The notes beneath the pieces are model-generated. The model was not told where the DNA came from, did no database searches, and worked only from the letters and a program-made list of their open reading frames with translations. A stretch of 64,000 bases of DNA, taken from assembly GCA_947561715.1 (NCBI GenBank), contig OX387202.1, positions 15,761,001 to 15,825,000 on the forward strand, in the 5' to 3' direction. Positions 63,160-64,000 of the stretch are shown one piece after another; the stretch's first letter is position 1, and each line of letters opens with the position of its first letter. The position numbers and the translations under genes are program-made. This stretch comes from Ascidia mentula (lineage: Eukaryota; Chordata; Ascidiacea; Phlebobranchia; Ascidiidae).

Positions 63160-64000
63160 GTAAGTAATCGAGTGCATATTGCGACCGACCAGTAGTCAAG
63201 TACTAGTACGCTACTTAAGTGCCCACACGCTGTTATGTGCTTATTAACACAAAACGGTTGGGAATTGTATGTGGCTAATCGACCGTGGCATATCGCCTAG
63301 CAACAGACCCAATTTATTTACGACATAATGTAGTCGATGGAGTTAATCGCAACCCTGTTCAACGGTGCTTAATGGAATTGGGGCTTGTTAAACTAATTGC
63401 TGCACAATCTTGTTTCACCAGTAAGGCTTGGTGATTGCATTTGTGATTTGCTGTTTTTAACCTCTTGTTTCAAACGAATTAGCGTAATTATTTGAAGCGG
63501 CCTTCGAGAGACACCAATCACGCGGTGCCGTTGGCAAACACCCCTACCATCACTAGTAAATATAAATGATAATAATTTTCGCCCCGTTTCAACCGCCAAA
63601 CCAACTTCTTGAATGATTTTCAGTTTCGTTTATCAAGGCGAGGGACACTTGCATAGTAATTAGATTTTTGTGCATTTTTTGAAATCAGCAGTTGCAGGTC
63701 GAGAAAACGAAAATAAAACCGTCACCGAGGGGTAACACATTTAAACAAAGGGGTAGACGCGAGTAGCCCAATCTCCCAAAGCATGAATAGGCCAATTCAA
63801 GCAACGTGATACGGTTACTTCAACATCTGATACAGTACTCTGTTCAAACGCTCAAAATCCGCCCCAAATTACCTCTGAACAGCCTTCGAATCGCGTCGAA
63901 CGCCGCAACGTCACTGGGTCAAAGGTTACTGCGTCGTATTGATTATTTTCTTTCATGTCGTTGTAGTTACATTCGTTCGTGCCTTCCCAACGGGATAATC
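63160..64000 (+). other. Intron of SDR42E1 at the right edge
   Basis: After the GTAAGT donor at 63160 no further exon is recognisable before the window ends. Short open frames on the minus strand have no protein resemblance. Confidence 0.5.

Overview
The window is animal nuclear DNA, AT-rich, with compact intron-bearing genes on both strands. The best guess is an ascidian tunicate, probably a Ciona species. Supporting points are single invertebrate-chordate orthologs of vertebrate genes (MDM2, ITCH/WWP, HAPSTR1, TICAM-like, PDILT-like), a very small metallothionein, short intergenic spaces, and two same-strand gene pairs spaced like tunicate spliced-leader operons. Exon models were built by hand from GT/AG signals, reading-frame closure and remembered family sequences. 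No alignment or transcript data were available.

Layout from left to right. MUTYH (+, 1028-3303) is followed closely by PTGR3/ZADH2 (+, 3530-5798). An orphan 112-residue protein (-, 6483-6821) and a 2.8-kb stretch without a recognisable gene come next. A TICAM-like TIR adaptor (-, 9655-12411) lies beside a full MDM2 (-, 12909-17808). SLC66A2 (+, 19017-20641) is followed by a transposase-derived gene (-, 21737-22639) and COA7 (-, 22763-23515). A PDI-like gene without intact active sites (+, 24117-31070) meets a tiny GON7-like gene (-, 31067-31285) tail to tail. ITCH/WWP spans 23 coding exons (-, 32840-48481). Speriolin/SPATC1L (-, 49556-51515) and HAPSTR1 (+, 52065-55019) diverge from one short promoter. 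NPLOC4 (-, 56732-59159), a metallothionein (-, 60391-60727) and the first exons of SDR42E1 (+, from 61650, leaving the window) close the region.

Strongest observations: (1) a gapless perfect p53 response element about 260 bp upstream of the MDM2 start codon, with another half-site 100 bp further out, consistent with a p53-MDM2 feedback loop; (2) a complete 51-nt hammerhead ribozyme consensus inside an intron of the PDI-like gene, with decayed relatives elsewhere; (3) an intact 300-codon transposase-derived gene that has lost all three DDE acidic residues and sits 123 bp behind COA7 with a textbook trans-splice acceptor; (4) an NPLOC4 that has lost its zinc-finger cysteines and its C-terminal NZF but ends in a UIM-like helix; (5) a strong local excess of the palindrome TGACGTCA.

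Functional links: MDM2, ITCH, HAPSTR1 and NPLOC4 all belong to ubiquitin signalling, but they are interleaved with unrelated genes and I infer no functional cluster. Introns hold plain DNA-transposon relics, including one hAT-type MITE with a perfect 8-bp target duplication.
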